DNA of 64,000 nt from Eucommia ulmoides (lineage: Eukaryota; Streptophyta; Magnoliopsida; Garryales; Eucommiaceae): NCBI GenBank assembly GCA_016647705.1, contig CM028336.1, forward strand, positions 13,834,880 through 13,898,879, in the 5' to 3' direction. The notes below the pieces were generated by a model. That model had not been told where the DNA came from, did no database searches, and saw only the letters and a program-made list of their open reading frames with translations. Both the position numbers and the translations under genes were made by a program. Below are positions 18,733-31,746 of the stretch, in pieces. The stretch's first letter is position 1. Each line of letters starts with the position of its first letter.

Positions 18733-21700
18733 TAATGGTGGGTGCATCTGACAATGATCCAGTCTTATATAAGCAAGCTAGAGGTAAACAATATAGATGT
18801 AATCTACGTAGCTTTTATGATTTAATTGGGAAAAATCGAAGAAAGTTTCGTCGTGCCAACATTGATGTTATGTCGTCCACTCTGCTTTGGCTTTTCTTTA
18901 GGCATTCGTTGACTGCAATGTCGTGGTCCAGTAATGTACTAAAAGTGACCAAGACATCTTGACGTTGCTTAATTATTATAATCGGTAAAATTTGTATTTA
19001 TCATCTCGATAAAATTCCGTTGTAGTGATATTTACTATTTAACTATAATTTTCTGAACATTGTTTTATTGTCTTTTTTGCAAATGTGCTTTTTGCAGAAG
19101 TAGGAAAGCTATTGTGTTTGGTGGCAAGTTTATTTCTTTGAGTTCGAGGGATATATCATTATTTTTTTGGGATAAAGAACAGGACCAAAGCAGTTGAACA
19201 CACAGATGCGAAGAAGATTGTGACTCAATTTGTTCAACGACGCTTTGCTGAAGTGGAACAAGTCTTAACAAGAGTGATATTACAGACAATCGACATGATT
19301 ATTGATCAGATCGATCACGACGACATTGAGGACATCATAAGGTTGATATGTTTGTACGCCTTTGTGACTTATTTTTTTGCAACCACTGGTACAAACATTG
19401 GATGATCGTTTGTGCAAATGGTAGAAGACTTGTGTGCAATGTCTAAATATGCATGGGTTGATTCCATTGCGAATAAGGTAAATGAGTTTATCCTTAATAA
19501 TATGGACAAACTGTACACGATTCATGGCTGCGTCATCCGTATATTGGTAAGTTGTTTATAGTTGCAGTAACAAATATTGTATATATTCTTATTTGTTGAT
19601 GTAATAATTTTTCCTAATTTCTATATGTTAAGCTTAGTATATGTTTTGCGAGCGTTCAACCTTGTTAGATCCAGACTACAATCACCGAGGTGTTCCGGTG
19701 GGGGTAGATGTTAGTTGGATCGGCATTCCACGTTTCACCCAGTGGAATTTATCTTCTCTAAAGAATGTGCTTCATGGGGTCATTGAACTGAGTAAAGATT
19801 AGGTTAGTGTCTATTGTATCTTTATAATATTATTTGTTTGTCGTAGAAGGGTTTGTTGTACAATTTATAAGATTATTACTGCGTAGCAATAGTTACAGGT
19901 AGTTTTCGTTTAAATACATTTTTTGGAAAATTTAATGGGCGTCGATAATTGTCAACTCGTTGTTGATACATATGTTGTTGTACGGTAACATTCACCTCGT
20001 GTTATTTGATTGTTTACTATATATTTAAATTGTTATCAATTTTTTTGGTGAAAAACATTTTTCTTTTATCGTTTCTTGATTGTTCCTATATATTATGTTG
20101 TGTGTTCTAATGTTTTCAGATAATCTCTCACGATCTGGTGCCATCAACTACAGAAGAACTGTAGGTATTCGAGGCCCAGATTGCAACAACAACTGACCTA
20201 CCTCTCTATGGTCAACAACTCCTGGACAATATCACTGAAATCAGGAAACAATTGGATGATGTGTTGAAACATAATAGTGAGTTGGTTGCGAAGAACATTC
20301 ATCTTCGATCTGACTAGAAGTCTCGCGATGAGTTGATATCATCGTTAATGACACAATTGGATGATTTGGTGGAACAGACTACCATTAGTGATGCGGAACT
20401 ATTACGCGACGAAAAAGCCATTGTCAAATTAGTTTCATCTCCAAATATTAAAGGTCCCAAACATGCCGAACTACAAACATCTATGGTGAGTGAGATCAAA
20501 GGGCAAAAAAGAAAACCCACAAAAAAATTCAAATTACGTGTACGAGGGAGTTAAAAAGCGAAGCAAAAAGGGTGTAATCGGGTAGTGGTTGATGTGGACG
20601 AGATCTCGTTAATACTTCAAAAGACTAGAAAGAAACTCGAAAAACTCCCAAACAAAAACAGATGCGCAGTGGCCAAATTACTAGATGAAAGTGATTGAGA
20701 TAAAATAAAATTCATACATGAAACACATGATGATGCGTATGTACTCCTTATATTTACTTCGAATCATTTTGTACTTTTTTCTTTGATTTGTTATGTAGTA
20801 TTTGATTTTATTTTTCTTCATGCAGTAACCTAGCATGGATTGGATTGGACGACTTCATTGGCGTCCGTTTCAGCGACATAATTGATGTCTTAAACGGAGG
20901 ACAATTGTTTAGTAGGGTAAGAAAATATACTATATGTTGTGTATTTTAATGAATATATAAACTTGATTTTTTTTGCCTCATGTTTTTTGTAAGTGATAGA
21001 TACCTTTGCCGAGATAATACACCATCGCCAAATTGAAATTTTTAATGGCAACTCAAATGTTGATGCTCCATACAGAGTGTTTGTTATGCCTAGTCTTTCT
21101 TGGGTAACTTACCCTACCATGGTGTATGATCTTTTAATATTTTTATGTATTTGTCTATCTAATCTTTGAGTGTATATTAAATCTTGTGTTGATTGTGATG
21201 ATAGACTTACGTTAAAGAGAATAAAGAGGCAATCATTTGAGAACAAATGGACAAACAATTCTATAAAGGTATTGTTAGGAATACGATGTGATAATATTCC
21301 CGATAAACACGCCTGGTAGGAAATCCAGACAGTCACACTAGACATTACTTACCTTTGAGATGGAACATGGGACATTAAATCACTATAACTCACTATACAG
21401 TCTTAATTCACATAATCCGCATTTCGAGAACGTCAAGTGATAAGTGATTTATTTATCGACAAATCAAGTACTTTTAGATTCAAATATTTATGTATTTTCA
21501 AGCTCTTTTGTTGTTTTAATATGTTTTTGTGTGGTTTGGTAGGTTTTCGAATAAAATGGTGAAAATGTGCAAAAATAGTACAGGTGCAGTAACTTCAAGG
21601 TCATTTTTTACTATGATACAATCCAAGTTTTGAAAAACTCAAAATGTGGAAGTTGTAGATATTTCTCATAGCTTTCCATAAGTTTTTGAATCATCTTAAT

Positions 21701-23793
21701 CCTAGTTTGGACAAGAAAGTTACAACCAAAAAAAGAAAGGGTGTCACCGCTACGGCGGTGAAACAACAAAGAATTGCTAAACTCTCTGTATTTCCACTGC
21801 CGCGGAGGTCCGGCACCAACTGTAAAGGGTTTTTCTTGATATTTTGGGATATTTTGCACCCCTTAAGTTGATCCCTTCATCCCCAACACGTTTTAGAACA
21901 TATTAGGGGGTATTTGGAGAGGTTTTTGGGGAGCTCATCCAAACCCCAAAGGAGAATAACACAAATCGAAGAAGGAGAAACGCTCTCGGAGTGATTTTAG
22001 CAGCGAATCTTCAGAATACGGCTAAATTCCTTCGTTTCTTTCTTTATTTTCTTAACTTTGGTAGTTGGTTTGATCATATTTAGCTCGTTTATCATTGTAT
22101 ATAAGGTTATGGCTGTTAGCTAAACGGATATTGTCTAGAGATTAATATAATTTATATGTGATTTATTTGAAATCGATGTTTTGTTAATGGTTGTTCTTCG
22201 TTATTTGATTGTGTTTACCGTTATTCTTCGATTATATGCTTGTTTAGATATATTGAGAATACGGGGTTTGACACTCGGGAGAGGTAACCCCGAATTCAGA
22301 CTAGGGTTTAAACACAACGCGACGATCTAATAACCCGGGAGGGAGTTAGAAAGTGTGCAATCCATGACATTGGGGCAAGACTCATGTGATCTAGTGTCGT
22401 TAAGACGTTGAGGGAGACTTCTTCGTTGACGTGAAGTCGTATATTCACTCATCTTACACTCGGGAGAGGTGGTGAGTGAGTTTACGATACAGAGATTGTT
22501 GGATAAGATGAATGTCGTTATTGAAAACTAAACGAAACCAAACACGTTTTTGTAAGCGAAGTTAATCCCTAGATAATCTTTTCTCCTAAACATCTCATAT
22601 TAGTATTATAGTTTAATTAGATTAATTAACTTAGCAATAGTGTTAATTAATTATAAATTATTTTTTATCGCCTAGATAAAATTAAGTTACGATAATTACG
22701 ATACTCGACAATAATCTCAACCAATCCCTATGGACACGATAACCCTTATTCTCCTCATCTATACTAAAACTTGACCCGCACACTTGCGGTAAAAGTGGCG
22801 ATGTAATATTCTGCCACCATCAAGCTTATAGTAAGATTTTAGATATTTTGTGCATTAATTGATTATGAGTTGATACTAATAAGTCTACATGCCTATTGCA
22901 CTCTCTGATTCAGTTGCTTTACAGTTATAAATTGTCTGGTTATTGTGTCACGATATTATTGCTGTATAACAACATTCGTATCCATATCCCCATTTTTAAC
23001 ACTATGTTATTATTTTTTTGTTATTACATAGCAATCTTTACTGTCATGCCCCTCCCCCTTACTTTTGTTTGGGGTTGTTGTACAGTTATAATTGCCTAGT
23101 GACTATGTTTGCAACATTATTGCTGCACAACAGCATTCGCATCGGATATCCCCCTCATTCCCCCATGTGTTACTATTTTGTTTGTTAATGTACATCAATA
23201 ATTACTCCAATTCCTCCAAAATCGCTTGTTGTTGTGATGATTTTAGATTTTACTCCCCGTCTCTGTCCCCAAGTCCAATATCATATGTTGTTGTTTTCAT
23301 TGTTATGGTTCATCAAAATTCGTTATCATGCATTCTACTTATATTATTTAGTGTTATTATTTGTTTAGTATTAACTAGTGATTTCATTATTTACAAAATA
23401 TAGGCGGATTATATTACCAACTATTTCACTCGGTATGCAACTGAGTCAAGCGCTTCGACTTAAGAAAGATCGATTACTTTGGAGACTGTTTTTGCCACGC
23501 CTCAGCAAAAAAGGGACCGATAAGTGAGGATTTTTAGTTGTATTAGTTTTGTGAGTTTATGCGTTGTCATCTTAGAAAGTTGTATATTTTTTTTAGCGGA
23601 TCTGATTGTGGAGTACTTGTTACGTATATAATGAGGCAATTCATCCTTAGGCAATGAGCAAACGTCAAGCGTGTAGGCAATGGCAAAGTAGCAACTACGG
23701 AAATGGCAGATCTTATCAAGGACATAATAAATGACAAACATAGTAGTTAGGCTTTTGATATATTTAATGCACAGGGCACTGTAGTACGATGAG
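18733..23793 (+). pseudogene. MULE-carried Ulp1/C48 cysteine peptidase gene, multi-exon and broken
   Basis: Coding pieces on the plus strand follow the order seen in MULE-borne Ulp1 genes. First comes 18733-18960 (LRSFYDLIGKNRRKFRRANI), then 19203-19546 (DIIRLICLYAFVTYFF, then KYAWVDSIANKVNEFI), which resembles the DUF1985-type N-terminal domain. A charged spacer follows (20300-20550), then NLAWIGLDDFIGVRFSDI (about 20830) and VIDTFAEIIHHRQIEIFN (about 20995). The catalytic region closes with GSDCGVLVTYIMRQF near 23600, where DCG holds the catalytic Cys of the C48 family. These enzymes cleave ubiquitin-like modifiers such as SUMO. In-frame stops and the solo LTR at 21438-22819 make it dead. 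Exon borders are inferred from protein pattern and GT/AG sites and are approximate. Confidence 0.75.
21438..22819 (+). mobile_element. Solo LTR of the Athila-like family (copy D)
   Basis: A 1382-bp LTR with ends TGATAAGTGA and TTCTGCCACCA lies between two perfect copies of TCAAG (21433-21437 and 22820-22824). It is the same LTR family as copies A, B and C further right, in opposite orientation. Shared landmarks include ACACTCGGGAGAGGT, GTTTAAACACAACGCGACGA and the end block ACTTGACCCGCACACTTGCGG. Removing it rejoins the peptidase frame as NPHFENVK-LIV. The internal region was lost by LTR-LTR recombination. Confidence 0.92.
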
Positions 23794-24419
23794 TCCATCA
23801 ACTAATTTTATTTTATTTTATTTTATTTTTTCAGTTCTTAAGAAAAAAAAAATATTCACTAGATCATTTGTTCCGACTTTGTTATATTTTTTTGGTTTAA
23901 TGGTTTACTAAATTCTTAATTTATTTGACGTATGTAATTTTATGATAGATGTGGTTCATGATTAATCCTCATGTGTTGGTGTATTCTTTGTTACATACGA
24001 ATAAACGTGCATGAAATGTCTAAGACGAATAATTTTATCGGGCACAATGCTTTGTTTTATTAAAAAGTTATTGTGTATGAAATAATCACTTATCGCATAA
24101 TTTCGTTGCATTAAAAATTACTATGCAGTGATATTCATCTATCCTTTTAAACAAAGGTCATACTATATTGTTGGGCAATGTATCTCAAAAAAATCTGTGT
24201 AATAAACTTCATTAAATATTGCGTGTTTTGGTGAAAATAATTGATACGTCATTTCATGTTATTTTTGTGAGTTTTCACAGGAACATAACCAAGACATTAA
24301 ATTAGCATAACAAACTAGAAAAATGAAAAATCAATTCATAAAATGATTATAGTCATTAAAACCTCCACAAAATGTTGAATTTTTAAAAAACAATAGAAAT
24401 TGTTGCTACAAGAAATAGA

Positions 24420-26801
24420 ATGATAGTCTAATGAATTGTGTCATCTCATATGGGTTCTTTGCATGTTTTCTTGTTGTGTCATTTCTTTCCGCATCGACTG
24501 CGTTTCAATTTTCCCTTGTTAAATTCTCCTTTTGATGGGATCATCGTTTTCTTCGATCGTTCCCTAGGTCGTTTGGTAACTGATGATAGTATTACAATAT
24601 CTTCTTATTTCATCTCTTTTGTCCCCGCAGTTGGCACAACAAAAATTACATCCTCGTAACTTAGATGGTAAAAGGACATGTGGAAGTAATTCTCTACATA
24701 TGAGTTCAAATCTTCACCGGACTTTGTAATAGCAGTGTAAGCGTGTGCACACGGTATCCCGTTGTCCCACCAATCGAAACAAGAATATGTTCATTTTTTA
24801 AGGTCCAGAAGTACAGAAGGGTCTAATTGAACTTCAAAAACTTCATTCACAGATTCGCACACCATTCATTCTTCCAATCTTTTTAGCATTTGTTTCTCGA
24901 TTACCTCACAAAGTATATTGTTCACCCCCGACGCCATGTTATGTCATTTTGTCTATTGTTCCATTAGGTCTACATAAATTCGATCAATGACTTTGTGAAT
25001 TGGCAAGTGTCTGGTTTCAGAAATCCATCCATTGAATGTCTCTACGGCATTGGATGTCAATTCACCATGTCTTCAACCTTTGAAAAACGCGTTTGTCCAA
25101 TTCTCTCGAGGCAAATCATCAACCCAATTAGAAATATTCTTGGACCCCTTGGTTTTTAGTTTTGCCAATAGTGTGTAAAAGTCGAACTCTGTTTTTACTT
25201 TGTAACACTCACATAACAACCACAACAACTGTTATTTTACCACTGGTGAACGAGCTCCAATTTTTCCCTTCAAATTCATTGTTAAGTGGTTCAAACAATA
25301 TGAATGGAATGCATCTAGGAATACCTTCTCCACAACTTTTGTTAACCCAGTATGTTGATCAGATACGAATGTCATGACTCGTTCCGGTGGTATAACATTA
25401 CCTAGGTGTTCTAGAAACCATTCCTAGTGGACATATGTTTCAAATTCAACGATTTCAAAAGCTAATAGATATATACCTGTCAGAAAATGACAAAACTTTA
25501 GTTATTCAAAATGCGTTATTTACTGTACATCGAATATTATGATAAAATAACAGTAATAATTGCATTTGTCGCTGTACAACAAATATTACATGGGATACAA
25601 CAACAAAATAATTGATTAGCACTTCAAAATACAACTAGACTTTTTACCCCGCTTACCGTTATTCCCGTTTTTGCCAGTTGCGCCAAGCAGTGTTCCTTTA
25701 TACTTTGCTTTCAGAAATGTTCCGTCGAGAAATAGTAAAGGTCGTACATATTTAAAACCAGCTATGCTAGCACTGAATGAAACAAAAAGTTGGTTAAAAC
25801 AACCAATACTCATATAATATTCAATTTTGAAACATGTTCCCGGGTTTGTCTCCATGCACGTTTCTTTATACCATCTCAACTCGTCATATCCACTACAATA
25901 ATCCCCAAAAACACCATCTCTAGCCTTTTCAACCCCCGCCATGCATGGTGATAACTTATGTCCAACCCATAGTTATTTTTAAATTATTTGATGACGTCAA
26001 TAGGACGCTTTTGTGGTTGAACCTTTAACGTATTTTTTGTACAACTCGACACAACTTTGGAATTAATCCTACCATTTTTTGGATTAGGAATGCAGCACTG
26101 CACATGTGAATATTATTTATTTTATTGATATAAAAATATCCATTCTTACTATCGACGCTCGCATGTACGAACCATTCACATCCCCGCTCAACCTTATATG
26201 CACAATATGCTACAACTGGAGATGGTTCGTTCTTATAGTAATCAAATTTAAACCCAATTTCAATGGAATATTTTATCAAGCAATCCCTAAAATCATTAAC
26301 CCCACTTTTAAAAACTTGCCCTACCTCACGAATTCAATACCTACAATCAGCAGACATTATTGTCAACTTGTTTGGGCAGTACGGTACCAACAAACTTTCA
26401 TCTTCGTTACTCCCTGGATTTTTGCTATAATATTCAGTCTCAGTTCTAGCTGTATCTTCGCTACTCTTTCCAATATACATTAACTGTATGGATAAATCAA
26501 TACATTCCAAATTAAGATTTTTTTAATTCTTTCAGAGGTTACATAATGACTCCATGTCTTCTAAATAACAATTAGGATGGTTGGGGATTGAATAAGACAA
26601 CTTGAAATTTTCTATGCGCAACGCCGTATACTTATTGCACACGCTGTCAAATAAATCCTCAATGGTTGATGTGCTATCAATATAAAAAATGTGTGTGGTT
26701 CCCATGTGTTTAACCACAAGTATGTTCGTCCAATTTTTCATTTCCTGGTCAAAATAAAAAATATTCAACCAATTATAAGTGTACAACAAATATTCAAACA
26801 A
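24420..26801 (-). pseudogene. MURA (mudrA-type) transposase gene of the MULE, broken
   Basis: Minus-strand pieces match MuDR-type transposase in order. The N-terminal region is at 26532-26801. The DNA-binding part follows (KYSIEIGFKFDYYKNE and CEWFVHAS, 26025-26300). The catalytic part holds RPLLFLDGTFLKAKYKGTLL (first Asp) and FVSDQHTGL (second Asp). Later come HGELTSNAVETFNGWI, a SWIM-like zinc motif (CFDWWDNGIPCAHAYTAI) and a last CCHC-like RCGKK-HNKKTC near 24440. An interruption of about 150 bp at 25470-25615, ending in TTTCTGACAG, looks like an intron. Several stops and a frameshift near 25935 (AWRG to VEKARDG) break it. The active enzyme would move the MULE; this copy cannot. Confidence 0.85.
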
Positions 26802-27110
26802 TTATAATTTTACATCAAATATTCAATTGATTATAACTATACATCAATATTCAACCATGGAAGGTTGTATAATAATATTCAACCAATTCAGCGGTTGTTC
26901 AACCATGGAAGTTGAACAACAAAAAAATCAACCAATTATAACTCTACAGTAAATATTCAACTAATTATAATTGTACAATAAATATTCAACCAATTATAAT
27001 TGTGCATCAATATTCACTCAATTATAATTGCACAGTAACTTTTAACCATGGAAGGTTGTACACTAATATTCAACCAATACCAAAGTTGCTCAAAAATGGA
27101 AGTTGTACAA
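26765..27110. repeat. Short tandem repeats: TACAATAAATATTCAACCAATTATAA-type units
   Basis: A unit of about 30 bp built from ATATTCAACCAATTATAA plus TGTACAATAA recurs about ten times with variation, joined by CCATGGAAGGTTGTA blocks. The same motif appears singly on the left side of the MULE near 17870-17920. It lies just upstream of the MURA start and forms part of the right subterminal region. Confidence 0.7.
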
Positions 27111-27442
27111 AATTGTCTCGGGAATTTTGTTCTTGTACAGAATTGTCCCAAGAATTTTATTCTTACTTTTAGATTTTAGGTGTTTTTTGTTCCTTGATTT
27201 TTAGAACAAATTACTAGAAATAAAAACAGACTTGTTCCTAAATTTATGCTTTGTTCTAGGTTAATGGGAAAAAAAAAAACACTAGACAAATGTCATTTTG
27301 GTTTTTTCTCTTAGCAAACGTATTGGCAAAAATCGATGACAAACCGATGAAGCACAATACAAATTTAGGAACCGTATAAATATGAGAAATTGGGAATAAA
27401 ATTCAAACAATTCAAATCAATGTCTTAACAACCTACTCATGG

Positions 27443-27910
27443 TTGGGCAATTATTTGAAACATTCCTAATTTCAAACAATTCTTGAAATCTTAGAACAAA
27501 TTGGGAATAGAACAGTCCATTCCTAAAATTGGGAACAAATTTATCAATTTTTCAAACAGAGAGGAAAAACTAGGAACAAATCTGTTCTGATTTCAAAACT
27601 TTATCCAAAAATATTAAGAGAAAATTAGAAAAATGGTTCTTGTTTTTATTCCTAATTTTTGCAACACAGTAATGACAAATTGGGCAATTATTTGAAACAT
27701 TCCTAATTTCAAACAATTCTTGAAATCTCAAAAAAAAATTGGGAACAAAAACAGTCTATTCCTAAAATTGGGAATAGATGTATCGATTTTTCAAACAGAG
27801 GGGACAAACTCGAAAAAAATCTGTTCTGATTTCAAAATTTTATCCAAAAATATTAAAAGGAAATCAGAATAATGGTTCATGTTTTTGTTCTTAATTTGTC
27901 AAAACAGTAA
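27443..27910. repeat. ~237-bp tandem duplication in the right arm of the MULE
   Basis: The block starting TTGGGCAATTATTTGAAAC and continuing through CAAACAATTCTTGAAATC and TTTATCCAAAAATATTAA occurs at about 27443 and again at about 27680, with moderate divergence. No coding potential is seen. Confidence 0.75.
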
Positions 27911-29059
27911 CAATAACTTAGAAAACATAGAAACTACATGTAAGAAAACTCAAACCTGGGAAGCTTGACCTGCTGTTAAACCTCAGGTGTTGTCGCTGTC
28001 GATGCTACAAAAATAGGTGTTGTCGCCGCCGATGTTGTCACCGATGATGCTAAATCGTCACCATCATTAACGTCTGCCGACGTGTAAATGTGTGTTTGCG
28101 ATTTAGGGTGTTTGCAATGGTAATGATTATCTTCTTTGCAATTTAGGGTATGGGAAATGTGAATGGAAAATTTTTGTAGTTTGAATGAATGAATTTCTTG
28201 GATTTTTTCTTCTTTAGCTTGATTGTTGTTTCCACAAATACCTAAAGAGCTTTATCAATCCACAGCTGCACGTGATCTATTGTGTATGTAAACTTGGGGT
28301 TTTCTCAAAATAAAAATAAATGAATGGATTTTTAAGTGTTTTGGCTTGTCTATTGGGGCCATACAAATATAAAATGGGAAAATGGGTTTTTAATTAAAAT
28401 TTCAAAAAAAAAAAGTTTTTTAACATGGGCCCCCCAAGGCTCACCCATATATTAGACTTATACCCTAATAACAATAGAAAATTAAAATAAAACTCTTTGA
28501 GAAGTCATGAGTCTTTACCAGGGAGAGAGGCACGTGAGGTGGTCTAAAATTGGAAGGTAGGCTTTTGGGGGAAAAGCTTCAATCACTAGAGAAATTTATG
28601 CTTCTAGTAATAAATCATTAGCAGGCAAGGGTTCCTTCATCATCCCGAGAAGCAGCCGTCGCGGTGTTTCCTAGTGCAAAATGTCATCACTAGTATAAAT
28701 GCCACTCGTCGTCGTGGCGGCACTTGGTGCAAACGCCACTTGCCATCGCTGTCCTTTCCATTGCTATTGCAGTTGTCGTCTTCGTCCATTCCAATAGTCG
28801 TCGTTGTCCATTGTAATCGCCGTCGCCATCCAATCCAATCGTCGTCGCCGTCCTTTCTACTCGCCATCACTGTCCTTTCCATCTCTGGTAAGTTGCAACT
28901 TCTTAGCCTTTTTTTGCTTCATCTTTGCTTCATCACCCCAAATCTATTCTTTTAGGTTTAGTTCTTTATTGTCCCCAAATCGTAATCGCCATTGCAACTT
29001 CCATTTTTCTTTTCAAAATTTTTAGAAAAATGGCATGGGGCAAACTTCATTAAAATATT

Positions 29060-30110
29060 GCGTGTTTGGTGAAGTAACTATAGCAAAAATTTATTTCTGA
29101 GTAGTAAAAATCATTTGTTTTTATGCAGTAAAAATCAACATTTCAAATTATGTTCCTGTTTTGTTCTTAGTTGTTGTTTATGTGTAGTAAAAATCAATAT
29201 TTTGTTACTTTTCATTATTGATGTGGGGTTGTTGAGAAAATAATTATTGTGTAGAAAAAATTGATGTTTAATTAATATGTAACAAAAATCGATTTTTAAT
29301 TAATGTGTAACAAAAATCGATGTTGAAATTTTGATTTGAATTTCCATTTTCTTCGTTTTTCTTGTTGATATTTGATTTATTGATATTTTTATTGTGTAGC
29401 AAAAATCAACAATTAAGTCCTGTTTTGGATTAATATCTTGTTACTTTTCATTGTCAATGCGGGGTTGTTGATAAAATAATTACTATGTAGCAAAAATCAA
29501 TGTTTATTTAATGTGTAGCAAAAATCAATGTTGAATTTTTGGTTTGAATCTCCATCTTCTTTGTTTTTCTTGTTGATGTCTGATTTATTAAGATTTTTAC
29601 TATTTAGCACAAATCAACAATTGAGTCTTGATTTGGATTAAAATCTTGTTACTTTTCATAATTGATGTGGGTTTGTTGGAAATAATTATTGTGTAGTGAA
29701 AATTGATATTGAATTCTTTGTTTGAATTTCTATTTTCTTCATTTTTCTTGTTGATGTTTGATTTATTAAGAGTTTTATTGTGTAATAAAAATCAACAATT
29801 GAGTCTTATTTTGAATTAACATCTTGTTACATTTCATTGTTAATGTGGGATTGTTGAGAAAATAATTACTGCGTAACAAAACTCGATGTTTAATTAATGT
29901 CTAGCAAAAATTGATGTTGAATTTTTTGTTTGAATCTCCATCTTCTTCGTTTTTCTTATCGATGTTCGATTTATTAAAATTTTTATTGTGTAGCAAAAAT
30001 CAACAATTGAGTCTTGTTTTGAATTAACATCTTGTTACTTTTTATAGCTGATGTGGGTTTGTTGGAAATAATTATTGTATAGAAAAATCGATGTTGAATT
30101 TATTGTTTGA
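29060..30110. repeat. 180-210 bp tandem repeats in the small MULE
   Basis: The landmark TCAACAATTGAGTCTTG recurs at about 29407, 29615, 29793 and 30001, giving spacings of 208, 178 and 208 bp. Each unit carries one to three GTGTAGCAAAAATCGATG-like motifs and a CATCTTCTTCGTTTTTCTTG block. The 178-bp unit lacks one motif. These match the left subterminal modules of the large MULE. Confidence 0.8.
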
Positions 30111-30987
30111 ATTTCCATATTCTTCCTTTTATTGCTGTGCATAAATATTACTCCCAGCAATATTTCTGCGCTGCAATTGTCATGGAAGGGGTATGATTTT
30201 GACAGTGTGTTGGTAATTTTTTGCAGTGAGATTTTTATCAACGAAGGGTAGTAAAAAGTTGATTTATCATTTTTAGACATGTTGAGTGTTGTTTCAATAT
30301 TTCATCAACGAAGTAAGAATCTAATTTGAGTAAATATCGTTTTACATTAATTATTATAAATTTTATATGAAATTCACACTCATTATCGTTTGTCGTGTGT
30401 CAATACTGTGTAAAAGAATCAAGAGAATAGATGGCTCATTAGTCAACCAAATCGAGACTGAAATTGGGACATTAAAATTCTAGATATAGTCACATCACAT
30501 TTTCAAACCAAAATTCAAAATTCAATTTTTCTGCAAAATCAATCCCTCATTACCATTATTGTTGTACATTAATTAATCACAAATAATTATATGTTTTACA
30601 CAAAAATTGAACTCAAACATTAACACTTACTATACAATAACTTTTGATAATTATTATATGATTATTACTGTACAGTAAATATTAAACATTGAACGCGAAG
30701 AAAATTGTTATGCAGTAATATTTGTTATATATGTAGTAAATGCACATTTTCTCTATCAATAAAGTAAAATTTAAATCTAATTTTCTACAAAATCAATCCC
30801 ACCAATACAATTTATAAACACGATATTTTGATAATTTTTCTCATAATTTTAATTTTATATTGTAATTTACATTAGCTATTTTATTTTACTTTGAAAAAAA
30901 TTAAAAACGAAAAAGTAAAAAAAAAAATAGAAAAATAGAAAAACAAAAAGAAAGGAAAAAAAATAAGGAAAGAAAAAAAGAATTAAA

Positions 30988-31009
<22 letters not shown>

Positions 31010-31033
<24 letters not shown>

Positions 31034-31310
31034 GAGATTGTGTATGTGTGCGTGAGTGAGAGAGAGATGAGAGAATGAGAGTAAGAAACGAGAGAGGGAG
31101 AGAGAGAGAGACGGAGATGGAGATGGAAGTGGGGCCTACTGGATGAGAGAGAAGATAGAGTGTGAGAGAGAGATAATAAAGTGGAGAGAGAGAAAGAGAG
31201 ATAGAGTAGAGATAATGAAATAGAGAGAGAATGAAAGAGATTGACGAGAGAGAGAGAGAGAGAAAAAAAAAGTGGGGCCTACTGAAGGGAGAGAAAGAAA
31301 ATTATGGGAA
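31010..31310. repeat. GA-rich, strand-asymmetric tract
   Basis: The plus strand is strongly purine-rich, with many GAGAGA runs (31017-31034 and repeatedly to 31262). A segment GTGGGGCCTACTG occurs twice, near 31130 and 31272, pointing to an internal duplication of about 140 bp. The tract lies just inside the right end of the small MULE. The ORF on the other strand is low-complexity and not a gene. Confidence 0.65.
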
Positions 31311-31425
31311 TTGAACAAGAGTGGCGCGTGTGTGTTTTTGCATGGGATTTTCTTAAATAAAAATAATATTTAGATGTTTTATTGTATTGAGCCATGGTTC
31401 ATGGAGTCCATTTTAAATTATTATC

Positions 31426-31746
31426 TAAAAATGGGTCAAAATCCAAAAACAAAAATGATGATCTATATTTATCAATTATTTGATATTTTAATTTTTGTTG
31501 TATTCAAATCATTTAGAATTAAATTGACAGTGGAAATTACTTGAAATCAAATTCGATCGAATTTAAATTTGATCATGAACTAGTACCATGTCACTTATGA
31601 CCAAATGTGTTTGATTAGTTATATCAAATCATTTTAATTTTATTTTTATTTTTATTTATAATATCTAAAAAATTAAATAAATTAAATTTGGATCAGATAA
31701 CGTGTTACCATGTCTAAAGATACCATCACAATTTTGCTATATGTTG
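31426..31746. other. AT-rich spacer
   Basis: The sequence is very AT-rich. I see no ORF, repeat or terminal structure. Confidence 0.5.

Larger units (their letters stand above)
16983..28380. mobile_element. Mutator-like element (MULE) with Ulp1-type peptidase and MURA remnants
   Basis: The left end (TTTTTTAATATGGGATCCAA) and the complement of the right end (TTTGTATGGCCCCAAT) form weak inverted repeats. The same ends border a shorter relative at about 28413-31425. Inside are convergent remnants of a Ulp1/C48 peptidase gene (plus) and a MURA transposase gene (minus). This gene pair is known from plant MULEs (the Kaonashi or KI-MULE type). A solo LTR interrupts the peptidase gene. I found no convincing 9-bp duplication, so the ends are accurate only to about 20 bp. 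Length is about 11.4 kb, or 10.0 kb without the LTR. Confidence 0.8.
28413..31425. mobile_element. Non-autonomous MULE relative, about 3.0 kb
   Basis: The left end (TTTTTTAACATGGGCCCCCC) and the next 250 bp match the left end of the larger MULE, including a CCCTAATAACA-like block, the GAGAAGCAGCCGTCGCGGTG block (GAAGCATCCCATCGCGGTTT in the larger element) and the CGTCGTCG-rich leader ending CTGGTAAGTT. The right end (AAATAAAAATAAT...GAGCCATGG...GAGTCCAT) matches the larger element's right end. No transposase or peptidase pieces are present, so this is an internally deleted or gene-less relative. Both lie in the same orientation, 30-50 bp apart. Confidence 0.75.

Noticed and set aside
22896-23403. 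Two plus-strand frames between the solo LTR and the Ulp1 end
   Set aside because: They are hydrophobic, low-complexity AT-rich frames without family match, in what is most likely intron sequence of the peptidase gene.
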